Assembly (NCBI GenBank): GCA_022478985.1 | Contig: JAKSZP010009604.1 | Coordinates: forward strand, 19,656-83,655 | DNA: 64,000 nucleotides | Direction: 5' to 3' | From: Massospora cicadina | Lineage: Eukaryota > Entomophthoromycota > Entomophthoromycetes > Entomophthorales > Entomophthoraceae | Shown here: one piece after another, positions 48,150 to 57,255 of the stretch | How positions within the stretch are numbered: position 1 is the first letter of the stretch | Layout of the letters: each line of letters begins with the position of its first letter | The notes under the pieces: generated by a model | Told to the model about the DNA's origin: nothing | The model's input: only the letters and a program-made list of their open reading frames with translations | Database searches by the model: none | Translations under genes and position numbers: made by a program

Positions 48150-49010
48150 ATGATTCCAGCATATCTTAAAGCATGGTCTGAAGTGTTTAGAGAAGAAGAG
48201 GCGAAGATTCTGCCATCCCATAGCCTTTTTGATCATTCAATAGACTTTGTAGAAGGAAAGCAGCCTACTCATGGACCAATATATAGCTGCAACCAACAGG
48301 AACAGGTGGCATTATGCGAGTACTTGGATAATATGTTGGAAAAAGGTTTCATTCGAGTGTCTTGGTCTCCATGTTCATCTCCACTTTTATTTGTAAGAAA
48401 GATAGATGGATGTTTGTGACCCTGCATAAATTATCTAAAAGTTGAATGATATCACCATAAAGAACCAATACCCTTTAACTGATGCTGACTACTTGAGCAA
48501 TCAGTTTTCTGGGGCTACTATCTTTTCAAAGGTAGATCTGTGGAATGCATTTAACCAGATCAGGATTAAGGAAGGCGATGAATGGAAAACAGCTTTTAAG
48601 ACGCGGTTTGGGTTGTTTGAGTATCTTGACATGCCGTTTGGCCTTTGCAACGCACCAAGTACATTTCAACAAATTATCATTACAGTTTTGGGTGGGTACA
48701 TGGACCAGTTCTGCGTGGCTTACCTGGACGATATTTTGGTGTATAGCAAGTCTCAAGAGGAACATCTTTGACATCTGCAATTCATCTTTAATAAATCTCA
48801 GGAGTATAACCTTCATGTCAAGGTTTTCAAAGTGTGAGTTTGCTCAGGAAAAAGTTGAATTTATTGGTTATGTTGTGGGAAGGAGTGGGTTTACAATGAC
48901 ATCTAGCAAAGTAGATTCTAACATATCTTGTCCTACACCTAATATCTGGAAGGAATTTTGCAGTTTCTTTGGTTTGGCAAACTTTTGTAGGAATTTTATC
49001 AGAGGCTTTT
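48150..49010 (+). pseudogene. Element I reverse transcriptase, cut by element H
   Basis: Clear Ty3 RT. Entry SEVFREEEAKILPSHSLFDH, primer-side block LCEYLDNMLEKGFIRVSWSP, then SPLLFVRK, SKVDLWNAFNQIRIKEGDEW, YLDMPFGLCNAPSTFQ and catalytic AYLDDILVYS at 48,719-48,750. The thumb continues in a second frame (SKCEFAQEKVEFIGYVVG) to FCSFFGLANFCRNFIRGF at 48,955-49,010. There, inside the conserved FLGLxNFYRxFI block, the LTR of H starts. Breaks: a stop at 48,418 and a shift near 48,770. Confidence 0.9.
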
Positions 49011-50373
49011 TGTAAGTCTCGGGAATGTCCTATGACTCTCAATTGGGTCATCTTCCCATTCCCAAATAAAAAGACACCAAAGAGGATAATAGTACCTCTC
49101 ATCAATCAGGGTGATCTTGCTCACATAGTAGATGAGCGATGGGTAACAACTCGTCCGCTTCAGATCCCACCCCCAATACCCACACTTACTTCAGCAGAAT
49201 CGTTGCGGGGAATTATTGAAATATGTGCTGAGATTACCAAATTGAAATTGGTCAGAAAAATTTGGCCGGCAATCTGGCTGATGCCCAAAATTCAAATGGC
49301 TGTAAAAGCATGAAGAATGAGATTTCATCCAGATCGCCTGACAGTTCCAATTCAATCACTTAACCAGTTGAACAAATATTGGGTGCCATTAATGAGGGTT
49401 TGAAGCCCTCAGATAGTAATTCAGGCATTGCGCCCAATGTGCTGCTGTTGACCAAACAAACAGTTAAATGACTGAGCATGGGCGGGTTGGCTGTCCCAAA
49501 CCTGTTCCCAACCAAATGGACCCATCCCTATATTGGATGGCCTTTGGGGATTCCTGTCAACCGTTGGGCTAGATGCCATTGTGCTGATCATTGGAAATAA
49601 AGTTGAGCCCTGGTTTGGAAGTATGAGGTCAAACTGACAGAGACTTGGACCACTGCCAAATTTTGTGATGTCAGTTCCCAAAGAATAAACCCGCCCATTC
49701 CCAAACAATTCGCAGGTTAGGTCAAATTTGTGGGCCCTGACCCCAACCTGTCACTACCCAATCAACCACTATTTAATCAGTTGCATAACACTGAGAAAAT
49801 TGTTGGTCATTTTTTACTTTCCTTTCCAAATGAATTTTTTGCCAAAAAAAATCAAATTTTTTCATTTTGACTGCATCCCAGATGGCATTTCCCTGGTGGT
49901 CCATCACCCCACAATCTGGGTGGACTTTACCAGTTCTTTTGGTCACCATGGCTCCCTCTATTGCCAATTGGGCCCATCGAGTCTGACACTTTTGGTTTTA
50001 CAACCCGCTCTTATGAACTTCTGACAACAATACATGGGGATCTTATGGCCCTATGTACAACGATGGAAAGAAAGAGTCCATCTCCCTATCGCCCCCAATG
50101 AGTTGGCCTCTCAAGCCAAGAATCTCATTGAAACTATCCCAGTAATCCCGCCTCATACAGTTCAAACCACTGAGTTGGGAATGGGTTCAGTGTGGTTTGT
50201 CGTTGGGATACTTCTTACCCTGTTGTTGTATCACCACTTCATGGTATCACATTTCCTGGCTCCATATCAAGTCGTACAGTCAGCAACGCCTCTGGCATTC
50301 TGGCTTGCTTTTTGGGTGTTCACACACCCTGACTGGCAGGCCAGTCTAAACTTATTCTGCCGTTTCCATGACA
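49011..50373 (+). repeat. Element H 5' LTR (about 1,363 bp), Gag starts inside it
   Basis: Begins TGTAAGTCTCGGGAATG. It matches the 3' copy at 60,795-61,835 along all of the latter, for example GTAGATGAGCGATGGGTAACA against GTAGATGAGTGCAGGGTAACA shown around 49,125 and 60,912. The end at 50,373 (CCATGACA) is inferred from the primer-like site two bases beyond it, because the 3' copy is truncated earlier. TATTTAAT lies at 49,770-49,777 and the predicted transcript start at about 49,802. Confidence 0.6.
49770..49777 (+). promoter_or_regulatory. TATA element of the H LTR
   Basis: TATTTAAT, 32 bp upstream of GTTGGTCA, the predicted start of the transcript. The 3' LTR keeps the same motif (61,673-61,680) and the same 32-bp spacing to GTTGGTCAAT (61,705). 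Confidence 0.45.
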
Positions 50374-51400
50374 TAATTGACCAACCATTACTTCCAGCCA
50401 CTTCCGCCTTGGTTTTCAAATTGGACGCCGCAGTGGTTACCCTCTACCAGATGAACGTACAATCAGTTGTGTGTTGTTTGTTCATTTGGTCACTTTCTGA
50501 CTTCAGGAGAAGCATCCTCTCTATTTTGGAAAACTTTCTTCAAGCCACCCAAGATGTGCAGACTGCATCTTCTCTTACTTCCTCCAGCCCAGGAAAAGGA
50601 TCAAGTATCCCCTCCCAAGAGATCACCAATCAGGTTCTCGACGCTCTTGCTGAAGTACAAATGTGGACAACAATTGCACTCAGTAACGCTTCTGCGATAT
50701 CTCATGCCCAAACAAGGTCTTGCGTTGTTAGACGCCGTGGATGGAGATGCCCGCCATTGGGTAAGAAGTCTTTGCATTCTTCCTCACAAGAAGGAGACAC
50801 CATTCCCCTGATAGCTGTTGTATCAGTCGCTTTTAAACCCCATGTGTCCCAATCAGACCACTTATTTAGACTGCTCCTAACCATGGCTGAAGCCCCTAGT
50901 TTGGCTTCTCTGATTTCTACCTTTTGTGAGCTTGCTCACGTCAGGCCTATCTATCAATATACTTCAGGCAGTCTTTAGAGTATACTTGGATTTGATTTCC
51001 GCTCATCACGTGTTCTGGTCTACCATCCAGTAATCAGTAGATCAAATATGTGCCACTGCAACTACTATCATAGTGTTACCTCGCCATGTTTCCCCGTACC
51101 AGAAAGGGAACTTTATGATAGGATTTCCTAACAAAGATGTAGACAATGCGCCTGACACCAAAATTTCAGTTGAAGTGGGTCCCAACCCTGCTATAACCCC
51201 CGAGTCTGAGTTGGCATTCCTGGAGTTATATATGAATGATTCTGTTCAAGCCCAGACAGAAAAAATGATTTCTCCCGCACTTGTACTTCCAATTTTTGCC
51301 CCAGCTAAGAACCCTGATCCTGGTCCTGACATACCCATTATTTCTTCAGTCGTCCATGAGTCAGCCAAACCTCCCAATAGATAGAATTCCACTTATTTCC
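50034..51400 (+). pseudogene. Element H Gag with N-terminal membrane helices
   Basis: The longest H frame (50,034-50,978, 314 codons) starts inside the LTR. Hydrophobic helices lie at about residues 49-71 (GSVWFVVGILLTLLLYHHFM), 84-98 (TPLAFWLAFWVF) and 142-154 (VQSVVCCLFIWSL). Residue 113 is the last inside the LTR, and residues 114-117 are encoded by the primer-like site. Then comes a helical capsid-like part (ILENFLQATQDVQTASSL; ITNQVLDALAEVQMWTTIAL). Later pieces at 51,073-51,384 form an acidic Pro-rich linker to the protease. No zinc knuckle is seen. It should form particles attached to a membrane; that role is inference. Confidence 0.65.
50376..50385 (+). promoter_or_regulatory. Predicted self-primer site of element H
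   Basis: ATTGACCAAC, two bases after the LTR end. Its reverse complement GTTGGTCAAT occurs in the 3' LTR at 61,705-61,714, 32 bp after the TATA motif, where transcription should start. The 5' LTR has 8 of the 10 bases (49,802-49,809). This is the Tf1-type arrangement in which the RNA 5' end folds back to prime reverse transcription. Confidence 0.55.
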
Positions 51401-51404
51401 TTGT

Positions 51405-51818
51405 CCCTATGAAAATCAGTATTGGTCTGCATCATGTCTCCTTTGAAGCTCTGGTGGATACCGGAGAAGTGGGGAACTTCATGAGTGTTGAGTTGGCACA
51501 GAAATTAAAATTAGAAATGGATGTGGGCTCCTCAGTAATGGTGGCCTCATCTGCTTACCAGTCTTTATATGTTATCTGCCGGCCAATACACTTCTCAATC
51601 CACCAATATAACTTCTGCAATTGTTTTTCGCCATGCCAAACTTGGTATTCCTGGTAATCTTGGGTGTGGGATGGTGGCGTCAACAACATGTAAAGATTCA
51701 TTTAGAGTCTAATACATTGTCGTTTACCAATGATGATTCAGAGGGAGAGTTCCCTCTGATCAAAACCCTCAAAAAAATACAAGGGACTAGCTCTATCACT
51801 ACCTTAGTTACTTCCGTG
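51405..51818 (+). pseudogene. Element H aspartic protease
   Basis: The frame at 51,409-51,657 reads VSFEALVDTGEVGNFMSVEL with an intact DTG near 51,455. The second half follows in another frame with IPGNLGCGM at 51,645-51,675 and a linker (VKIHLESNTLSFTNDDSEGE) to 51,818, where G interrupts. The coding continues at 57,784. It would mature Gag-Pol. A frameshift near 51,650 breaks it. Confidence 0.75.
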
Positions 51819-52637
51819 TGTAACGCACTGGCTCCTTCCAATGAGCCACGAATGAGTTGGGCAACAGGATCCATGTTAAAGACCATAAGGCTGACAGGAT
51901 TCCTGATACCACTCTCCTGGTGCGCGCGCTACAAGATTGGACAAGCACCCCCTGGAAGACAGTTGCAAGTATACTCACCCCAGCAACATGCCTTGACTCC
52001 AAGACAAGGTATAGAGGGAGGCAATAGCCCTCCCAAGCTGATTTTCAAAGTCCAATTCTTGTTGATTTAAGTCAAACATGGCTGCAGTTAGGCAATATCT
52101 TTTAAATAAATCCAAATTATAAATATATGAATTTTAGGTTCTTTTATTTAATATTTAGCCAAGTTGATAGAAAACAGAACTGAGGAGCCTCCAGCTCCCA
52201 ATTCCTTCCCTATATACATAGGCTAAAAGCTAAAATAAAATATAAGCTTATGGTGCCAACTTGAATGATGCTTGGTGTAAACTTTACAGCAGGATCGCGG
52301 AATCTTTACTCAATGATTCTGTGCCAGTTCCGATCCTCAATGGTTCCGCGCCAGTTCCATTTCGAATCCAAATTGAACCGCGAAACTTCCAAGCACCCAT
52401 TTTATTCCATTCTCGATTTGAATCCAAATCGAATCTCAAAACTACCCATTTTTCTCGTTTTCCATTTAGTTCTGACTTGGACGCCCATCTTGCTCCTTGG
52501 CCTACTCCAAGCTCCGGCCCCTTAGGCGTCCTTGCCAGAACCAACGCCCCTCCTCCTCCATACCTACAGACACAGCCTGCCCTGTCTTACCAAAGATCAT
52601 GGCAATGTGATGCTGAGGATAGACCTCAACCGTCACA
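51819..52637 (-). repeat. Element G 3' LTR (819 bp)
   Basis: Minus-strand start TGTGACGGTTGAGG, end GCACTGCGTTACA-type reading (CAGTGCGTTACA). It carries the same coding stretch as the 5' copy (51,823-52,002, VVSGILSALWSLTWILLPNS). In this copy the stretch from VFQG into RRVVSG is in one frame, whereas the 5' copy has lost a C in each of two C runs, shifting it. Confidence 0.95.
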
Positions 52638-53115
52638 TCACCCCCCTAGACAAGAAGAACTCTTGGATTTTCTCAGGACATCGGGCACAATCCCTAGCTG
52701 ACTGCCATGTGGACTCCTCAATAGGATGACCCACCCAACGTACCAAGAATGAACGACGTCCTCGCACTACTTTGGTGTCAAGAATCTCCTCAACTTCATA
52801 CTCTTCAGCTCCTCCTCCAGCTGGAAATAAAGGAGAAGCCCTTCCAGGTGGCTGGCCAAAGAATGGCTTGAGCTGTGATACATGCAATACCGGATGGGCT
52901 CTTGACCCTTCTGGGAGCTTCAGCTCAAATGCCACCTCATTTACCGCCCTCACTACCTGATATGGGCCCAATGCCACCAGCCCCAATTTCTGGCTCCTTA
53001 CAGGCAAGGCATAGTTCCGAGAATTCACCAAGACCCAATCACCTCTCTTGAAATCTCTATCTTCAGATCTATGCTGGTCCGCTTTCCTCTTCTGAGCTGT
53101 GACCGACACCACCAA
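52633..53115 (-). CDS. Element G integrase C-terminus with GPY motif and chromodomain
   Basis: A 160-codon frame forming the end of Pol. Residues 1-70 give the integrase C-terminal module (DFKRGDWVLVNSRNY; LVALGPYQVVRAVNEVAFEL with the GPY motif; HPVLHVSQLKPF). Residues 100-150 are a chromodomain: EYEVEEILDTKVVRGRRSFL followed by VRWVGHPIEESTW, with the aromatic/acidic core and the ESTW end intact. It should bind histone tails and guide insertion. The last codons (SRGVM) lie in the polypurine tract, and the stop TGA is made by the first bases of the LTR. The true start is upstream; the ATG at 53,115 is internal. Confidence 0.85.
   Translation of the reverse strand: MVVSVTAQKRKADQHRSEDRDFKRGDWVLVNSRNYALPVRSQKLGLVALGPYQVVRAVNEVAFELKLPEGSRAHPVLHVSQLKPFFGQPPGRASPLFPAGGGAEEYEVEEILDTKVVRGRRSFLVRWVGHPIEESTWQSARDCARCPEKIQEFFLSRGVM
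52638..52648 (-). promoter_or_regulatory. Polypurine tract of element G
   Basis: Minus-strand TAGGGGGGTGA directly before the LTR start TGTGACGG. It is also coding: it specifies the final Pol residues before the stop formed with the LTR. Confidence 0.8.
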
Positions 53116-54175
53116 ATTCTTCTTCAGGAGCTCCAGGGTGTCCTGGGTATCTCACGACAGCTCATCTGCCGCTGGATTCCAACCTTGCTCCCTGGGCCCC
53201 ATACCCTCTGGGTGTTGGCCATGATTTGCAAAAAATGGGGTCATACCTGTTGATGTATGCTTATGATTGTTATAAGCAAATTGAGCCAGCTTCACCCAAT
53301 ATACCCAGTCATCCTGCCGCCCTGAGACATAGCACCTCAAATATTGCTCCAATATCTGATTTACTCTCTCAGTTTGGCCGTCTGACTGAGGATGGTATGC
53401 TGATGAAAGGCAAGCCTTGATATTTAGATTCCCAAAATGTGGAGCCAAAATTTAGATGTAAATTGCGGACCACGATCCAACACAATCTCTTCAGGCACCC
53501 CATGTCTAGAGAAAACCTCATTTACAAAAATCTGTCCTGCCACCTTTGCAGAAATGGTAGACCAACAAGGGAAAAACTCTGCATATTTAGTCAGGCGATC
53601 CACCACCACCATCAAGGCATCCATCCCCTGTGACTTGGGCAGTCCTGTGATGAAGTCCACACTCACTGAGGACCATGGCCTAGAAGGAATTTGAAGTGGC
53701 TTCAATTTCCCCCCGGTGCCACCTGTTGGGCCTTTGCCCTGGCGCAAACCACACAACGCGAAACATACTTCTGCACTGCCGCACCCACACCTCTCCACGA
53801 ATAGTGACAGTGAACAAGATCTAACATCTTCTCTTGACCGGGATGACCTGCCAGAGGATGGTCGTGATTAGCTGCCATTACCTCTTGTTGCAGACTCTTC
53901 ACAGGGACCCAAATCCTTCCCTCATGGCGTATGATACCACCCCAAACCAAGAATCCCGCATGCCCCCTGCTTGCCTCACCTTCTCCTGTCTCTTCTCTTA
54001 TCCGTTGGCCCATATCACATCTTTGCTGTGCAGTCCAGATTCTTCCTGCCATTCCTTCTCTCCAGCCCTGGATCGTTGCAAACAGGTTCTGTGGCAACAT
54101 CGTGGCTGTATTGAATTTCCTCAACTCCTCATCAGAAAACACCAGTCCAGAATCTCGGCTCAATAAATCTGGCAA
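53116..54175 (-). CDS. Element G integrase zinc domain and catalytic core
   Basis: Three frames, separated by small shifts, make one integrase. 53,702-54,175: HHCC zinc domain, with [20 protein letters not shown] then CVVCARAK. 53,424-53,798: first part of the core, [20 protein letters not shown] and [13 protein letters not shown] with the first two acidic residues. 53,152-53,448: third acidic residue in [20 protein letters not shown]. All D,D,E residues are present. It joins cDNA ends to the target. RNase H lies upstream and the chromodomain downstream. Frameshifts are at about 53,440 and 53,715. Confidence 0.85.
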
Positions 54176-54520
54176 GATATTTTGTTTTCCCAGCTTATAT
54201 TCAATCCGCAGGTCATATTGAACCAGCTCTAAGTGCCATCAGGCCTGCCTCTGGTTCATCAGGCATGGGGACTTATAGTATTCTAAGGCACAATGGTCCA
54301 TTTGGATGACAACCGGGTGCCTGGCATTTAATAGGTGGTGTTGCCACTCCCCTAAAGCTGCAACTATTACCAAAAGTTCCTTATCGTAAAACTGGATAGT
54401 TGGTTTCAGCTGGTGCCATCTTCTGACTGAAGTAACAGACATTATGTTCAACCCCATCCTTACCCTCCCTGCAACAACACGGCTCCAAGTGCAAAATTTG
54501 ATGCGTCAGTCTCTACCACG
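54176..54520 (-). CDS. Element G RNase H
   Basis: Begins at the end of the RT frame with VVETDASNFALGAVLLQGG (54,460-54,520, catalytic Asp). After a one-base shift it continues in 54,239-54,457 with QFYDKELLVIVAALGEW (catalytic Glu) and VIQMDHCALEYY (catalytic Asp in MDH), then the tail toward [10 protein letters not shown] at 54,175. It removes RNA from the hybrid. A stop follows QRQA at 54,239, so at least two breaks lie in this short domain. Confidence 0.8.
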
Positions 54521-55409
54521 AATGGTTTGTTTGGGTCAGGGTGTGCCAGAACTGGGGCTGTCAGCAAACTCGTCTTCACTTGCTGAAATGCCCTCTCCTC
54601 AGCCTCCCCCCAAATGAAAGGCACGTCTCCCATCAGTCTTGTCAATGGCACAGCCCATTGGGCAAGATCCCTAGAAAACCTCCGCACGAAATTTACCACC
54701 CCCAAAAAGCTTCGCACTTCAGTCCTATTCCCAGGAGCCTTCCATTCCCGCACCACCCGCAACTTATCTGGACAGATCGCTATCCCTTCTTGGAGGACCA
54801 CGTTCCCTAGGAAGGACACCGATTCCTTATTGAACTCACACTTGGATGGCTTCAACTTCAAGCCCGCGTTCCTAACCACCTCCAACACACTTCTCACATC
54901 CCTCACACGGTCCTGTGCCGATCTGGAAAACACCAGGATATCATCCATATAAGCAACACAACACCTACCCACTAAGTCCCCCAACACATGATCAATCATG
55001 CGCTGGAAAACCGCAGGGGCATTGCATAGCCCAAATGGCATAACCCTGTACTGAAGTTTCCCAGATGACATTTGAATGCTGTATACTGGCTGGTGCTCAG
55101 GGTGAACAGAAATTTGATTGAAAGCGTCCACCAAATCCAATTTGGTGAACACCCCACACCCGGAGACCATGGGCAGAATGTTCTCCATGAGTGGCATTGG
55201 AAAGGGGTCAGGTTCCGTCACCTCATTAAGGCGTCGGAAATCAACACAAGGACGTAACCCCCCCTGACTTGGGAACTAACAGGACTGGCAAAACCACCGG
55301 GGACTTGGAAGGCACAATCAAACCCATATCCATAATCTTATGGACATAATCCTCTAATGCCTCTCAGGCCCGTGGATTCAACGAATAGACTGGACAGCCC
55401 TTTGGTAAC
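54460..55409 (-). CDS. Element G reverse transcriptase
   Basis: The 253-codon frame 54,460-55,221 holds FTKLDLVDAFNQISVHPEHQ, VMPFGLCNAPAVFQRMIDHV, the catalytic AYMDDILVFS at 54,940-54,970, LKLKPSKCEFNKESVSFLG and VRSFLGVVNFVRRFSRDLAQ. The N-terminal part (55,222-55,409; entry YVHKIMDMGLIVPSKSP and VLLVPKSGG) is in another frame; a run of eight C at 55,258-55,265 is the likely slip. All catalytic residues are intact. It copies element RNA into cDNA. Confidence 0.9.
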
Positions 55410-57255
55410 TCAGAGCCTTCCCTTGAACCGGAATCCAAATGCAAAATCCTCTGTAGGCGAAAATGGCGCATCACCTTTAGGCTCAAACACCTCCGCAAAA
55501 TCCTGATACTCCCTCAGCAATCCTTCCATTGGCACACTTGAGTTGATTCCACCCATGTGCTTCACCAACGAACCCCTGGGACTGAAACGTCCATTCACAC
55601 GTCCCCTGACCTCTAGGCGACAACAGAACCTCTCTCTCTTCATATCAAACTGTGGACAGAAATGGTGCCACCATCTCATCCCCAGCACCACCGAATGTGG
55701 CAGGTGAGCTACGGCGTAAAACTTCTCCCTGAATACCTCCAGGCCTTGCCTCAACAGGACCTTGGCCTGCACTCGCCATACCGCCGTTTTTTTGGAGGCA
55801 TCTGCCAACGTCACCCATCCATCCTTCTGTAATGACAATCCATGGCTTCTTTCCCACTTCTCCTCAACATAATTTTCCCCAGCTCTGGTGTCAATCAAAG
55901 CTAGAACTTCACCGCAATCCCTTCCTTCATCCCCCACAAGCACATTGACGGGAAAAATCAGATAAGGATAATATAAAGTAAGTGGTTTATTTTGAGGCAC
56001 CGGATTTACCGGCTTCTTGCAAAAATTATAAGGAGCCTTCTTATTCTGAGCCTCTGGATACTGAGCGGTAATCTCGATGGGAATCCCTGTCTCCCGCACC
56101 TCAATCATACCCTCAGGATTTCCTTGACTCTTCTTCCCTTCCTCCACATAGCTAAACCCCTTAGAACCATGTATGGGCTCTGAACCTGCCCTTCTTCCAC
56201 CACGCTGTCCTCGGAATCCCTGGGGGGCTCGCACAAATTCCTGATGGGCCCGTACCAAACTCAACTGTCGCTCTACCTGCAAGGCTAAACCCACCTCTTC
56301 CTCCAACGTCGCTGCAGGTTTCACTGCCGCCATTGCCAATAATAAATCAGCTTGCAAGTTTTGGCGAAACATGCGCAGAAGCTGAGACTCAGGTGCCTTT
56401 GCTGCCCTTGCCAATGCGCGGAACATCTGGCCATACTCCACTGACTTTTTCCCTTGACCACACTGCAGTAACGCCGCCCAGGCCGAATCCTGCGCCTCAT
56501 CTGGACATGCTGCATGGTCATTCCAATCCATACATTCCTCCACTGATACGGGTAACCCTGACTGCTCTTCTAAAAGTTCTCGCACCCAGTTTGACTGCTT
56601 TACTGGAAGTGCCAACAAAACCTGACTTAACTGCAAGGCAAACGAATCCTCTCCACCCGCTGCCTTTGTCAAACGTCCCTGAAACTGAACCCATCTAAAC
56701 TTCTGGTGGATCAGTTCCAAGTCTTCCAATTTTAAAGCCGTGGGAATTCTTCCTTTGTCCTTCCCAGGCCCTACCACTTTCCCACCATCCTGGGACACAC
56801 ACTCTAAAACCCGGTATAATTCATGAAGCAAAAAGGCGGTGGAGAATATCACCATCAAGAGTGTTGCAGTATGGTTATACCACATTGGAAACACAACTTC
56901 TTCTGGCACCTCTTTTGCTTGCCACCACAACGACAGGAAAGTAAATGGGTTCTGTTTAATGTAATGCACTGGCTCCTTCCAATGAGCCACAAATGAGTTG
57001 GGCAACAGGATCCATGTTAAAGACCATAAGGCTGACAGGATTCCTGATACCACTCTCTGGTGCGCGCGCTACAAGATTGGACAAGCACCCCTGGAAGACA
57101 GTTGCAAGTATACTCAACCCCAGCAACATGCCTTGACTCCAAGACAAGGTATAGAGAAAGGCAATAGCCCTCCCAAGCTGATTCTCAAAGTCCAATTCTT
57201 GTTGATTTAAGCCAAACATGGCTGCAGTTAGGCAATATCTTTTAAATAAATCCAA
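55410..57255 (-). CDS. Element G Gag-protease, starting inside the 5' LTR, membrane-type N-terminus
   Basis: The main frame, 55,410-57,053, has 547 codons. The true start is probably ATG 57,255 (MDLFKRYCLTAAMFG), 66 nt after the predicted transcript start, in a frame joined by one shift near 57,080. The N-terminus has hydrophobic helices: AFLYTLSWSQGMLLGLSILA (57,130-57,200), VVSGILSALWSLTWILLPNS and, after the LTR end at residue 31 of the main frame, TATLLMVIFSTAFLLHELY (residues 62-80). A helical capsid region follows (residues 105-270), then a basic RGQRGGRRAG stretch in place of a zinc knuckle. The protease motif reads LIDTRAGENYV (residues 386-396), with Arg where DTG needs Gly. Confidence 0.8.
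56949..56957 (-). promoter_or_regulatory. Predicted self-primer site of element G
   Basis: Minus-strand AAACAGAAC, two bases after the LTR end. The predicted transcript start in the LTR reads GTTCTGTTT (57,321-57,313), the exact complement over 9 bases, 31-36 bp after TATATA. There is no TGG tRNA site. It lies inside the Gag frame (codons for KQN). The pattern is that of the Tf1/sushi self-priming elements. Confidence 0.65.

Larger units (their letters stand above)
41048..49010 (+). mobile_element. Element I: Ty3/gypsy retrotransposon, gag to RT, cut by LINE4 and H
   Basis: Plus-strand Ty3 element. Gag membrane segment at 41,309, capsid at 46,994, CCHC knuckle, protease and RT up to 49,010, where the LTR of H begins. 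LINE4 splits gag with a clean 17-bp duplication. The left LTR should be in 40-41.3 kb and probably also left of LINE3, but its limits cannot be set because no second LTR is present. 41,048-41,308 is AT-rich leader with no gene. RNase H and integrase are missing to the right. Confidence 0.65.

Noticed and set aside
52633..54175. A separate chromodomain gene
   Set aside because: It is continuous with integrase and ends at the polypurine tract of element G.
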